Shown here one piece after another: positions 19,281 to 32,280 of a DNA stretch of 64,000 nt. The notes below the pieces were generated by a model. That model did no database searches, was not told the origin of the DNA, and worked only from the letters and a program-made list of their open reading frames with translations. This DNA comes from Helicostylum pulchrum. Its lineage: Eukaryota; Mucoromycota; Mucoromycetes; Mucorales; Mucoraceae. The stretch lies in NCBI GenBank assembly GCA_025677825.1, contig JAIXMO010000056.1, positions 1-64,000 of the forward strand, written 5' to 3'. A program made the translations under genes and the position numbers. Every line of letters begins with the position of its first letter. Within the stretch, counting starts at the first letter, position 1.

Positions 19281-21011
19281 TTATATTTCAGGCGCTTTTC
19301 TTTTGTTACTGTTGTTAGTTGGCGTAAAACCCGGAGGCAAGTAAGTCTTTTCAACCTCTTCCAAATTTACCATAGAAGATTTACCCTTAATGAAGCTGAT
19401 AGTTTCTTTTACCGCTATAGACATATTGTAGATTAATTTTAAAATGGGAGGAAGAAGAGACGGGATTTCAGCAACATTTTCAGGCATTTTGAAACGTTTT
19501 GAACGGGAAATCAAAGAGGTGGAGCCGTTTTTGAAAGTCATGACTAAAGCCGACAAGTACATACCTATATCAAAACATGATTATTATTGATTCTCTTAAT
19601 CGAGCTCGATTTCTAACGTACCACTAATAACGATACCCACAATTTTAACGTCATTGGTGGGAAAATCGTACTGATTGTAAATTTTTGTGAAGAAATTCTT
19701 CATCATCATTGGCAATTTAATAGAGCTCTCATTGATCTCTTTCGTTCCGTTAGCACCGTGGTCTTCTAAACCGATTTCGAGGCATCCAATTTCATTTGAT
19801 AAATAGGAAAAGCAAAGATCGGGACGATCGCCAGAAGCTTGCCTACTTATTCTTTCTTTGGAGCTGATTGATCTTGTATCGTTTTTATATTCTGCGGAAG
19901 AACTTACGGCGTTTCTATTAAATCGTGTCAGAATTTATTTAAGCTTAAACATTACACATGAACATACTTTGTCGCTTTGGCGCCACTTATTTTTTTGGAG
20001 TTCTTAATAAAACTATAAACGTCGTCTAATAGTTCTTGCTCCGTGGTATACTTTTCATGCTCTTCATTGTCAGTAAAGAGTAAAGTGAAATCTACCACAC
20101 TTCGTTTTAACCAGAACTCTTCAGGGTCTTCCACGGGATCTGCATTAAGGTTCTTAAAGCTGTTATAAATCTCACGAAATGAGCTCTAATAAAAACATTA
20201 GTTACTACCATTTTTTTTTAAAAAAAAGAAGCACGTCCATACCTTTCCATTAAGTAACATAAGCATCGTGTTTAAGTTCTCTGGCAATGTTCGATTGAAA
20301 GTGTAATCTTCAGCGGATTTAACCTCTACTAACTCTTCTGCCGAAAAATAAGACTCCCAATCCGCAGTTTTTAAATCTAAGATATACGAATGTGCGGGGC
20401 TAATAGAATGTTTGTTAGAAGCATATATTGTATAAGAAGGTTAACAAAAGTAGTTGAAACAAAATGACTGGCAACATATAGTCTAAATGTCTAAAATACT
20501 TACTGTTCGTATTTGAAATCTTTTGCAAAGTCATACATAATATCTTCTACATTTCTTTCAGATTTCAAAAGCCATTTTTTTGCAATTTTTTGGTGGTTAT
20601 TTTCTAGCTGGTGAAAATCACTCTCTTTCAACGCCTCCTGGTAATTCAAAGTGGATGTACTTTTTGAACAAAAGCCTTTAACAGTGCTGGATAAGGATGT
20701 TGAAATAATTTCTTTCCATATGTCTTCCCGATCGTCTTTCTTAATTTGCAAGGAGAGAAACAAAGCAGCTTCTTTGAAGTAATAACGCCATTGACTTTTG
20801 TAAGTATTTAAATTTTCATTTTTATAAAACATTATAATTATATTTTTTGAGTCAATGATAAAATCGCTCCAAGATACCGTGTCGTTTATCGCGATGTTTA
20901 ATAAAGAGGAGTGTAATTCTATTCCAAGGCAACGAAAGGAGTATTAATATATATAATATATGAATTTTATGAGTTCTAGTTACCTTGCTTTATCTGCTCG
21001 TTAAATTCCAT
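19281..21011 (-). CDS. Uncharacterised 464-residue protein, Mucorales-type family
   Basis: Six exons: 20984-21011, 20504-20918, 20243-20399, 19968-20185, 19622-19914 and 19281-19564; all junctions have GT-AG ends and phases add up to 464 residues plus stop. I do not recognise a named domain. The best-looking block is in exons 5 and 6: SGDRPDLCFSYLSNEIGCLE then IGLEDHGANGTKEIN, SSIKLPMMMKNFFTKIYNQY and SRSKRFKMPENVAEIPSLLP. The P-D-x(n)-E-x-G arrangement is reminiscent of PD-(D/E)XK nuclease folds, but the usual lysine is missing, so this is only a suggestion. The block also resembles an expanded hypothetical family I associate with Mucorales genomes. The N-terminus (exons 1-3) is helical and charged. 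An 8-bp minisatellite starts only 36 bp upstream of the ATG. Confidence 0.7.
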
Positions 21012-21749
21012 GATAATTAAGTGCGAGCTATGAATATATTATCGAAGAGGTAATGAGGTAACAAGGTAAAGACGTAAAGACGTAAAGACGTAAAGAGGTA
21101 AAGAGGTAAAGACGTAAAGAGGTAAAGACGTAAATAGTTAAAGACGTAAAGACGTAAAGACGTAAATAGTTAAAGACGTAAAGACGTAAAAAGGTAAAGA
21201 GGTAAAGAGGAAAAAAAGGGAAAAGGAAAAGGAGAAAAAAACCATAGTATTTATGAATGGGAATATATTGTCAAAAATTCCTATTTTGGAAGCTCCTACA
21301 GTAAATCCAAACGAATATTCTCGAACGAAGACTATGAAGAGTCCACTGACATTTAGATAGGTTAAAAAATAAATGCTTAAGATGATGAAAGGAAGCGGGT
21401 ACAATTAATAAAAGCACACGAAAGATAATCTTTCGAGAAGAAGGTGTCCTTTATGAATGGTTTTGACTCGAGATATCGCGAAAAAACTATGTACAATTAA
21501 CTCACGTATTAATATATACGCACTATTTATTCCTACTTCCCTATTGTTTATGTATCGGCCTTCAACTAAAAATACCACTTTACGCTACGGGAAAAATTCG
21601 TGGTAAATAATGGTAAATAAAGTCACATATGTGCAATCATTATGATCTAATTCTGTATATGTACATTATGAGGATAATGAGAGAGATATTGTTATCAACA
21701 ATACAAATCCTGATGCCGGTGTCCATACATCTTCTCAAATAAAAACGGC
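21012..21749. other. Upstream region with minisatellite
   Basis: The first 200 bp are dominated by an 8-bp tandem repeat; the remaining 530 bp show no gene. Confidence 0.5.
21047..21214. repeat. 8-bp minisatellite, 21 units
   Basis: Consecutive 8-bp units with consensus GACGTAAA; variants are GAGGTAAA, TAGTTAAA and AAGGTAAA. The order is partly repeated itself: TAGTTAAA follows or precedes runs of GACGTAAA at 21135 and 21167. It lies 36-203 bp upstream of the start codon of the 464-residue gene, in its likely promoter. Confidence 0.95.
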
Positions 21750-22515
21750 TTGAAATTAATAGTTCTGTATACCAGAAAATTATATAGCTATATAATGCAA
21801 GCATTTCCCAACCTCAAAGAAATTTTCTTGTATCATAGTAGCCTGTGCAGCTCGATTATTTCACTACCTTATGAACATACTCTTTGTAAAAGCCCATTTT
21901 TATTTTTTTCTAGACCACAAAATAATTCCATGCTTCAGATATAAGATAAAAATAATACAATTCCGTATCTTGTTCTCGAATATAGATCGGTTGACGAACC
22001 TTCTTATTTAACAATAAAGCCCAAAGATTTAATCGAAGGCAAAATGAGTATTGAACTACCCTCTCTCGAAGGTGTTCCACTTACTCTACCGCATACTGGT
22101 TTGATCGAAAAGTCTGGATTCAACCTTTTGTACGTCGAAATAGATACGACTTTAATATACGATGATATGAATGTAGTACGAAATATAATCAAAAGGCGGT
22201 TGCTTTGTCGATAAAGATCACTCTTAAAATATTCTTAGGGGTGTTATGCCAGATACAAAGTTTGGTAGTATTACTTATATTTTCGAGGACACCGGAGTAG
22301 ATGGAATTTACTTGATGCTACAAAAGAAAGGAAACGATAAGCCAGTTTATTATCACGACAAGGATGGACGTTTAGAAAATGGCCATTGTCTTTGGAACCC
22401 TTCTCCTCAAAAGATGATGAATCGATGCTATTTATTTATATCAAATGCGTATATGTACTTATGTGGAATTGTCATTGATATTGGTAATGTTCAATACACT
22501 CTTGGTTTTAAGTAA
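21750..22515 (+). pseudogene. Decayed F-box/LRR-type gene copy 1
   Basis: Only the C-terminal half of an F-box/LRR-type protein is visible. Open fragments include FPNLKEIFLYHSS (a leucine-rich-repeat-like line), then PSYLTIKPKDLIEGKMSIEL in another frame, and a C-terminal block NILRGVMPDTKFGSITYIFE then KPVYYHDKDGRLENGH. The last block aligns with the end of the neighbouring copy (NILRGASVDYIDILMLDTKF ... QPVYYYGEEGRFKKC). A stop interrupts just before NILRG and the frame changes at least once, so the copy is not functional. No F-box is present upstream. Confidence 0.55.
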
Positions 22516-22789
22516 TTTTGAAAAAGAAATAATTTCAGCATTCGTTTTTGACGTTCCATTACTGATATTGATACTCTAATTCATGCTAGCAGGTTCAGTA
22601 TACCTTGTGCGCCTTTTTTTTTTGCTTGTTTAGAATATGATGATTTATATAAATTGAAAATTTCTCTACTGTTATCGTGAAGCCGTTGGAAAACGAAATG
22701 AATCTGAACTTGTGTTCCAATTCCGAAAAAAAAACAACCATTAAAACAGTCAGCCACTTGTGGCTTCTTTTTTTTTTTCCAGTGCCACG

Positions 22790-23952
22790 CTGGATATCTT
22801 TACCTACCGAAATACTTTTCAATATATTTGGTCAGTTTGAAGAGAGATCCATCTATATACCTTATCATCTTTTAGGGAAATGAGTAAGTGTATGTTCAAC
22901 CGATATACTACAACTTCAACTTACTTGTAAGAGTTGGTCTTCCATAACCCAGTCGATCATATATCAATGTGCTGTATTCCAAAGTGTTTCTGATCTTGAT
23001 ATATTTATGAGCGCATTAATCAAAAATGATATAGATTTTCTGGTTGAAAGAATGTATATAGACTTTACCCCGGATTCACCAGAGTTTTTAGTTTCGCCCG
23101 TTACAAGTATAGCTCAACATTGCCTTAATTTAAAATATTTATGTACACAATATTTTATTGCCGATAGACTTTGGGAAGTGATCGGGAGAGAAAGATCCCG
23201 TGGTTTCTTGACAAAGTTGAAAACGATGCCTCTTTTAGATCACGATTCAAATAATGCCAACAGTATAGTAAAGTATAATGCAGCAGCTTTCAAGTTAGAC
23301 AAACATTGCGCGAGATCGCAATCTATGATATGGGTGTGGCGTTAGCCGAAGGTAGACTTTTGAGTTTTCCAAATATTGACACAGCATGTATGTACTGGAA
23401 GAGGAGGAAATAGATCGAGCACGAAATATTCAGAATGAAATTTATCGAAACAATAATAGCAGCCTTTCTGAAATCTTACGTTACTGCCCCAACTTGCGTG
23501 ATTTTTCAATCGCGTATACTGGTTTATTTGATTTCGGTGAGGGACTTCGATTGGAACAAAATAAACGAGTTTACGGAAAAGTAACTTTTGGAGACAACGT
23601 TTGTTCCTCACTTTCTAGTTTTTCACGTTATACATCTTATATTTCCGATATGCGTATGAGACACGGTAGCTTTGTTGAAAGAGGTCGATCCTCCAATATT
23701 CTTAGGGGCGCCAGCGTTGATTATATAGACATCCTTATGCTAGATACAAAGTTTGATGGTATTACGTATTATCGCAATTTCACAAGAATAAGTGCAATTT
23801 ATTTGAAGTTTCTGAAAACAGGAGACGACCAACCTGTTTACTATTATGGTGAGGAAGGTCGCTTCAAAAAATGCTCATTGCTTTTGGAATCCCCTTCAGA
23901 AATTGACGAAAGTCATACTATGTATTTCTATAGAATGCGTAGTTGTACGTAA
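22790..23952 (+). pseudogene. F-box protein copy 2 with frameshifts
   Basis: An F-box-like start (WISLPTEILFNIFGQFEE at about 22791-22845) is followed by CKSWSSITQSIIYQC, as in F-box proteins. The coding signal then runs in one frame to about 23310, moves to a second (REIAIYDMGVALAEGRLLSF, about 23310-23385) and to a third (VLEEEEIDRARNIQNEIYRN to 23949), where RYCPNLRDFSIAYTG is leucine-rich-repeat-like. No plausible intron explains these shifts; two single-base indels do. F-box proteins recruit substrates to SCF ubiquitin ligases; this copy is probably dead. Sequencing error in the assembly is the alternative. Confidence 0.55.
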
Positions 23953-25139
23953 AATCATCATCAATCTTAATAATGTTAAATATCTTCTTGATTTTTAACT
24001 ATTATATAAAATAAAATTATTTTTGACGCTTCATATAAGATATATAGTTATGGATTCTGCATTATTCATTTAGCCTACACAGAAGGTCGAGATAATTACG
24101 CTCTTTTACTTGCTTCGAAGCAAAATTCACAAGATAAAATCGAGCCCTGATTAACCCCCTGAGTATTTCAAAAAATGACATATTCTTAACAATGACTTAT
24201 CTATGTTTGATGGGACAAAAAGAAACCCCTGCGTTTACATCGATTTCGTGTTAGAGTTACTAAGTTTGATTGTTTTGCGAATCCACACTCTATTCTCTTT
24301 TTTAAAGTAGGTTTTCGGAAACTACTTTAAACTCACTTTGTGTGTCGTATGAATTTCACTCGAAAGTTGGAAGGCGTATCCTAAAAATCGTCGTCTCTTC
24401 CTCAGTTGTTCTGTTTCTGAACAAAATCTAGCCTTTTTCCAACCATTCATTATCCACTCGTAGTAGTAATATCAAGATGAAGGTGTGGGTGTGGGTGTAG
24501 TGGAAGTATCGGCGATATTATTATTATCTTCTGATATAGATGTAGTTTCCGTAATAGTGTTAACAGCTCGAATTTTACTGATTTCAAAAAAAAAAGAAAA
24601 GAATGATTACCAAGGTTTATCGTCTTGAAAGAACAAGTGACCAAAGTGTCATCAAATAATCTTGCCGAGTGAATTGTAAACCGTACATTGTTTATAATAA
24701 GATCCCCTTTCGCTATAACCGTTATAAAAGAAAATTATGCGTTTCCAAAGGTTGATAAACATAGATGTAAAGAGCTAGAAAGGAAACAATCTTAAAGCTT
24801 CTAATTAAGTAAAGGATACTTGGTAAAATCTCGTTCAACTGTTCAAGATTTGGAGGTTTTAAGCGGAGTGACAACGCAGACTCCATCGCGCAAGCCACAT
24901 TGAATGACGCAACTGAACTTAGAGTGGTTGCTAATAAATCGTTTCGTACTTGATAAACATTTCACTGTCAACTCTTTTTTTTTGTACAATCCTTTTTTTT
25001 TTTAAAAACATAACGACAATTGAGTAGATTTCGATTGATTTAGATAGAGTTCAGCCTTCTGTATCAAATTCGCGTTTTAAAAGAAGAAAAAAAAACTCAA
25101 CCAAAAAGAAAGAATTTAAAGCTTTGAAAATAGTTTATA
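23953..25139. other. Intergenic stretch upstream of BRR2
   Basis: About 1.2 kb without a recognisable gene. The last 200 bp before the BRR2 ATG are rich in T and A tracts as expected of a leader or promoter. Confidence 0.5.
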
Positions 25140-28100
25140 ATGGCTGAAAACTTTGCTAAAGCTAATCAATATCAATATGCTGCGACCTCTAGTTTGGTCT
25201 TGCAAGCCAATCGTAAAGGATTACCACGTAGAGATCAGGAACCTACTGGAGAACCCGATACGTTATGGGGAAAAATTGATCCCAAAGATTTCGGTTCTCG
25301 TGTAGAAAGAGAAGCACCAAAAGATATCGAACAAAAAAAGAAGAAAGCAGCTGCCAAACGATCTGAAGAATCTAATGAAAAAAGACGTAGAAAGAAGGAA
25401 GAAACCGCTATTAGTAAAGCATATGGTTATTCATCTGTTCTTTCTGCTACTGAGGACTGGGAAGGCCTTAATTATAGACCACGTACAAAGGAAACACGCG
25501 AAGCTTATGAACATATTTTATCTTTTGTTTATGAACATTTGGGTGACCAAGCCCGTGATGTCATTAGAAGTGCTGCGGACGATGTATTGGAAACTTTAAA
25601 GACAGATACCCTCAAAGACTTTGACAAGAAGAAGGAAATTGAATCTGTTATTGGAAACATTAAATCTGAACATTTCGCACAACTTGTCAACTTGTCTAAA
25701 AAGATTACTGATTACTCTGCTGATGGAGAACCAATGGATGTTGATGAGAATGGTGATAAAATTGGTGAGATTGATGACGAACTTGGTGTTGCCGTTGTTT
25801 TTGATGACGATGATGACGAAGAAGAGGAAGATGATCAGTATGAAATGAAGGATGAGGACGATGAGGCTGAGGAAGATGAAACCGCAGTCAATGTTGTTAT
25901 TGAAGGTGAAGAAGAAGAAGAGGCACAATCTTCTGACGAAGAAGATGGTTTTAAGACTGTTCTCCCTGGACAAGAAAAGAAGAAGAAGTCTGGTAGTAAG
26001 AAGACTACTTCTGTCGCTCAAGATAATGACTCTGTTTTCCCTCATGATATTGATGCATTCTGGCTTCAACGTCAAATTGCTGCTCAATATCCTGATGCTC
26101 ATACAGCTCAAGAAAAGACTGTACAAGCTTTTGAAATTTTAGGTTCTGAAAATATCAATATTCGTGATTGTGAAAACGAATTGATGGGCTTGTTCGATTA
26201 TGACAAGTTTGATCTTGTTCGTGTCCTTACAAAGAACCGTGATCTCATCTACTGGTGTACTCGTCTTGCTCGTCTTGACGGTGAGGAAAGAACTGCTCTT
26301 GAAAATGAAATGCAAAGTAAGAATTTGGGTTGGATTTTAAGAAGTCTTAGCGGTGATCGTCAACGTCGTGGTGAGGCTCTTGAAAGAAAGGGTGTTGTTG
26401 ATACTGCAATGGAGATTGATGAAAGTGCTTCTTCTGGACGTAGCCGTGGTCAATTACCTACTACTGCTACTATTGCACCCGGTACAACCGTTGCTCCTCG
26501 TCAAATCTTGGATTTAGATTCTCTTGCTTTTGAACAAGGATCTCATCTTATGTCTAATAAAAAGGTGAAGCTTCCTGACGGTTCTTTCAAAAGATCAAAG
26601 AAGGGTTATGAGGAAATTCATGTACCTGCTCCCAAGCCTGTTGAATTCGCTGCTGGTGAAAAGCTTATTCCTATCAAGTCAATGCCTGATTGGTCTCAAG
26701 ATGCTTTTGTTGGTCCTGAAACTTTGAATCGTATCCAAAGTAGACTTTATCCTGCTGCTTTCGGAAGTGACGAGAACATTCTTTTATGTGCTCCTACTGG
26801 TGCTGGTAAGACTAATGTTGCTATGCTTACTATCTTGCATGAAATCGGTAAGAACCGTGATCCTGAGACTGGTTTAATTGACCTTGATGCTTTCAAGATT
26901 GTCTATATTGCTCCTATGAAGGCTTTGGTTGCAGAAATGGTTGGTAATTTCGGTCAACGTCTTAAGCCTTATGGTATCTCTGTTGCTGAATTGACTGGTG
27001 ATCGCCAATTGACCAAGCAACAAATCTCTGAGACACAAATCATTGTTACTACACCTGAAAAGTGGGATGTTATTACTCGTAAGGCTACTGATCGTAGTTA
27101 TACTTCTTTAGTTCGTCTTATCATTATTGATGAAATTCATTTGTTGCATGATGATCGTGGTCCCGTTTTGGAAAGTATTATTTCTCGTACTATTCGTAAT
27201 ATGGAACAAACTCAAGAACTCGTTCGTCTTGTTGGTTTGTCTGCTACTTTACCCAATTATGTTGACGTAGCTGCTTTCTTGCGTGTTAATAACAAGACTG
27301 GTTTATTCCATTTCGATAGTTCTTATCGTCCTTGTCCTTTAAAGCAACAATTTATTGGTGTTACCGAAAAGAAGGCTATTAAGCGTTTCCAAACTATGAA
27401 TGAAGTTTGTTATGAAAAAGTAATCGAACAAATTGATCAAAGAGAAGAGAATCAGGTAAAAAAATATATACTTTTTATATAAATATTTATAAGAAACTAA
27501 TAGTTATAATATATAATAGGTTCTTGTATTCACTCACTCTCGTAAAGAGACAGCAAAGACAGCAAAGACTCTTCGTGATATGGCTTTGGATAAAGATACC
27601 ATTACTCGTTTCTTGAAGCAAGATTCTGCTAGTCGCGAAATTTTGCAAACTGAAGCAGCTACTGTTAAGGATGCTAACCTTGCCGATCTTTTACCTTACG
27701 GTTTCGCTATCCATCATGCCGGTATGACACGTGCTGATCGTACTCTCGTTGAAGAATTGTTTGCTGATGGTCACATCAAGGTTCTTTGTTCTACTGCTAC
27801 TCTTGCTTGGGGTGTTAATTTACCTGCACATGCTGTTATTATTAAGGGTACACAAATTTATTCTCCCGAGAAGGGTCGCTGGGTCGAACTTTCTCCTCAA
27901 GATGTTCTTCAAATGTTGGGTCGTGCTGGTCGTCCTCAATATGATACCTATGGTGAAGGTATCATTATTACAGCTCACTCCGAATTACAATACTACTTGT
28001 CACTTCTCAATACTCAACTTCCTATCGAATCTCAATTCATTTCTAGACTTTCTGATAATTTGAATGCTGAAATTGTTCTTGGTTCTATTAGAAATCGTGA

Positions 28101-31100
28101 TGAAGCTGTTCAATGGTTAGGTTATACTTACTTGTACGTTCGTATGCTTCGTAATCCTTCTCTCTATAATGTCTCACAAGACGATCTTGAAGATGATCCT
28201 CATTTGGAACAAAAGCGTGTTGATTTGATTCATTCTGCTGCTACTGTTCTTGACAAGTGTAACTTGATCAAGTATGACAAGAAATCTGGTCGTTTCCAAG
28301 TAACTGAATTGGGACGCATTGCTTCTCACTACTATGTTACTCACCATTCCATGTCTACTTACAACCAACATTTGCGTCCTATGATGAGTGAAATTGAACT
28401 TTTCCGTGTGTTTGCTCTTTCTGATGAATTCAAGTATATCCCTGTTCGTGAAGAAGAAAAGATGGAGTTACAAAAGTTATTGGAACGTGTCCCTGTTCCA
28501 GTCAAGGAAAGTTTAGAAGAACCTACTGCCAAGATCAATGTCTTGTTACAAGCTTATATTTCTCAACTCAAGTTGGAAGGTTTTGCTTTGGTCTCTGATA
28601 TGGTTTATGTCACTCAAAGTGCTGGCCGTATTATTCGTGCCATGTTTGAAATTTGTTTAAAGCGTGGTTGGGCTCAATTGACCAAGAAGGCTTTGAACTT
28701 GTGTAAGATGGTTGAGAAGCGTATGTGGTTACCCATGTCTCCTTTACGTCAATTCAAGGCTATGCCTCAAGATATCGTCCGTCGTTTAGAACGTAAGGAG
28801 TTCCCTTGGGAGCGTTACTTTGATTTAAACCCTCAAGAACTTGGTGAATTAATTGGTCAACCTAAGGCTGGTCGTACTCTTCACAAGTTTGTTCATCAAT
28901 TCCCCAAGTTGGATATTCAAGCTCATGTTCAACCCGTCACTCGCTCTTTGCTCAAGGTTGAGTTGACTATTACACCTGATTTCCAATGGGATGAAAAGGT
29001 TCATGGTCTCGCTGAAGCCTTCTGGATTTTGGTAGAAGATGTTGATGGTGAACATATCTTGCATCATGATTACTTTGTCTTGAAGCAACGTTATGCTGAA
29101 GAAGAGCATTTGGTCTCATTCACTGTTCCCTTGTTTGAGCCTTTGCCTCCCAATTACTATGTTACCATTGTTGCTGATCGTTGGATGCATTGTGAAACCA
29201 AGTTACCTGTTTCTTTCAAGCATTTGATTCTTCCTGAAAAGTATGCTCCTCATACCGAGCTTCATGATCTTCAGCCTTTACCTGTGTCTGCTTTACGTAA
29301 CTCTGAATATGAAAAGCTTTACTCTGGTTGGATCAACCATTTCAACCCTGTTCAAACTCAAGTATTTAACGCTCTTTATACTACTGATGACAACACATTT
29401 ATTGGCGCCCCTACCGGTTCTGGTAAGACTGTCTGTGCTGAATTTGCTCTTCTTCATTTATGGAGTAAGGCTAGCGATTCTCGTGCTGTTTATGTTACAC
29501 CTTTCCAAGAGCTTGTTGATCAACGTGTTGCTGAATGGACCGAAAAGTTTGGTAAGCTTGGCGGTGGTAAGGAAGTTGTTGGTTTAACTGGTGAGACTAG
29601 TGCTGATTTGAAGTTATTGGAACGTGGTAACATTATCTGTTGTACACCTACTCAATGGGATCTTATCTCTCGTCGTTGGAAGCAAAGAAAGAATGTTCAA
29701 AATATTGATTTGTTTATTGCTGATGAAATCCATATGATTGGCGGTGATCTTGGACCTACTTATGAAGTTATTGTTTCTAGAATGAGATACATGGCTTCTC
29801 AAACCCAAAAGCCTATTCGTATTGTTGCTTTAGGTACTTCTCTTGCTAATGCTCGTGATTTGGGTGAATGGATTGGTGCTACCTCTCATTCTGTCTTCAA
29901 TTTCCATCCCTCTGTTCGTCCTGTTCCTTTGGAAATTCATATTCAAAGTTATAATGTTCCTCATTTTGCTTCTCTCATGATTGCTATGGCTAAGCCTACT
30001 TATCTTGCTATCACAACACATGCCAACAATAAGCCTTCTATTGTGTTTGTTCCTTCTAGAAAGCAATGTAAGCTTACCGCTGTTGATTTAATCACTTACT
30101 GCGTTGCTGATGATAAGCCTTATCAATTCTTGCATTGTGAATTGAGTGAGATTCAATCCCTTTTGGATCGTGTTCAAGACAAGTCTTTGGTTGAAACACT
30201 TCATCATGGTATTGGTTTCTACCATGAAGCACTCTCAAAGTCAGATAAGAAGATTGTAGAGCAACTTTATGAATCTGGTGCTATCAAGATTATTATTGCT
30301 TCTCGTGATACATGTTGGGCCCTTCCTCTTCATTCTCATATGGTCGTTGTTATGGGTACTCAATACTTTGAAGGTAAAGAACATCGTTATGCTGATTATC
30401 CTATTACGGATGTATTGCAAATGATGGGCCGTGCTTGTCGTCCTCTTGAAGATGAAACTGGTAAATGTGTACTTATGTGTCAAGGTAACAAGAAGGAGTT
30501 CTACAAGAAGTTCTTGTACGAAGCCTTACCTGTTGAATCTCATTTGGATCAATTCTTACATGATCATTTCAATGCTGAAATTGTTACCAAGACTATTGAA
30601 AACAAGCAAGATGCGGTTGATTATCTTACTTGGAGTTTCTTGTATCGTCGTATGGCTCATAACCCTAATTACTATGGTTTGCAAGGTACCTCTCATCGTC
30701 ACTTATCTGATCACCTTTCCGAACTTGTTGAAACAACACTTACTGATTTGGAAGATACCAAGTGTCTTACAATTGAAGATGAAATGGATATCAGTGCACT
30801 TAATTTGGGTATGATTGCTGCTTACTATAATATCAACTATACCACTGTCGATATGTTCAGTGTCAGTTTAAAGAATACTACCAAACTTCGTGGTCTTTTG
30901 GAAATTGTATCATCTGCTACTGAATTTGACGGTATTCCTATTCGTCATCATGAAGAAAATGTTCTTAAACGTATCTATGATCGTGTACCTGTCAAGTTGG
31001 CTAACCCTAAATTCAATACACCTAGAATCAAGACCAATATCTTATTACAAGCACATTTCTCTCGTGTTCAATTGCCTCCTGATCTTCAAGCTGATCAAAC

Positions 31101-31812
31101 CTTGATCATTGAGCGTGTCATTCCTCTTTTACAAGCCTGTGTTGATGTTATTTCTTCCAATGGTTGGTTATCACCTGCTTTGGCTACTATGGAGTTATCA
31201 CAAATGACAGTACAAGCCATGTGGGATCGCGACTCACCTCTCAAGCAAATCCCTTACTTTACCAATGAGATTATCAAGCGTTGTGAAGCACACGAAGTCG
31301 AATCTGTGTTTGATATTATGGAACTTGAAGATAAGGTTCGTGATGACTGTCTTCGTTTGGATCAAAGAAAGATGCGTGAAGTTGCACGATTTGTCAACCG
31401 ATACCCCAATATTGAAGTTGGTTTTGATGTGGCCGATAAGGAGAATGTATCTGCTGGCGGACTTGTCAGTGTTAGAGTTCAATTGGAACGTGAAGTTGAT
31501 GAAGATGCAGCAGACGAAGATGTTGGCCCTGTGATTGCACCCTTCTTCCCCAAGGTTAAGGATGAAGGTTGGTGGATTATTGTTGGTGATCCTGAGACCA
31601 AGACCTTGTTGGCTATTAAGAGAGTTACTTTGCAACAAAAGTTGACTGTCAAGTTGGGCTTCAATGCTCCTACTGCGGGTCAACATACACTCAAGGTTTA
31701 TTTGATGTCTGACTCTTATAACGGTTGTGATCAAGAATTAGATATGGAATTAGATGTAGCTGAAGGTGAAGATAGTGATGAAGATGAGTCTATGGGTGAA
31801 GAGGAAGAGTAA
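25140..31812 (+). CDS. BRR2: U5 snRNP RNA helicase Brr2
   Basis: Two exons, 25140-27455 and 27520-31812, joined across a 64-bp intron to give 2,202 residues, close to the family's roughly 2,130-2,160. It has the hallmark tandem Ski2-like helicase cassettes. Cassette 1: APTGAGKT (about 551-558), DEIH in [13 protein letters not shown] (about 664), [11 protein letters not shown] and the [15 protein letters not shown] motif VI. Cassette 2: APTGSGKT (about 1400), ADEIHMIGG (about 1506) and [11 protein letters not shown]; each is followed by a Sec63 unit. The N-terminus has the Brr2 start ([36 protein letters not shown]) and an acidic segment at 225-270. Brr2 unwinds U4/U6 during spliceosome activation. 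Codon use is strongly biased to GGT, CGT and CTT, as in highly expressed genes. The acidic tail [14 protein letters not shown] is typical. Confidence 0.98.
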
Positions 31813-32280
31813 ACTCTTTATAAAAAAGATGTACGCACACTTTATTTTTTTTATAAATAAAAAAATTGTTCATATTTGCTTTGTATAAATTTTCAAATGT
31901 TTTTTGCATAAAAAGGAATTTTGCGTGAATCAAGTAGGAACAACAAATAAGCACGACATGTATTATAAATCACTTTTTTTGTTGTTGCAATCTACAATGG
32001 ACAGTTACGTTATCGTTTGTAAAAAATTTAGTCTTACAAGACTCACATGAGCACCACTACAATGCACCAGAATAACATCTCCCCAATATCTGAGGCGGTT
32101 ATTATATTCTTGTGACTAAATAAAATATAAAACTTTGATTACAATAAGTACTATATGTCAAAGACTTTTTGAAAAACATTTATTATTATTATTATTATTT
32201 TAAAAAAAAAAAAGTTGCTAGCGCTTTGGCCTTTACAATAAGGAAACAAAAAAAGTTTCCAAAATGAAAGTTTCCCAAGA

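Noticed and set aside
25596..26126. Long minus-strand ORF inside BRR2
   Set aside because: It is a shadow of the acidic, GAA/GAT-rich coding region of BRR2.
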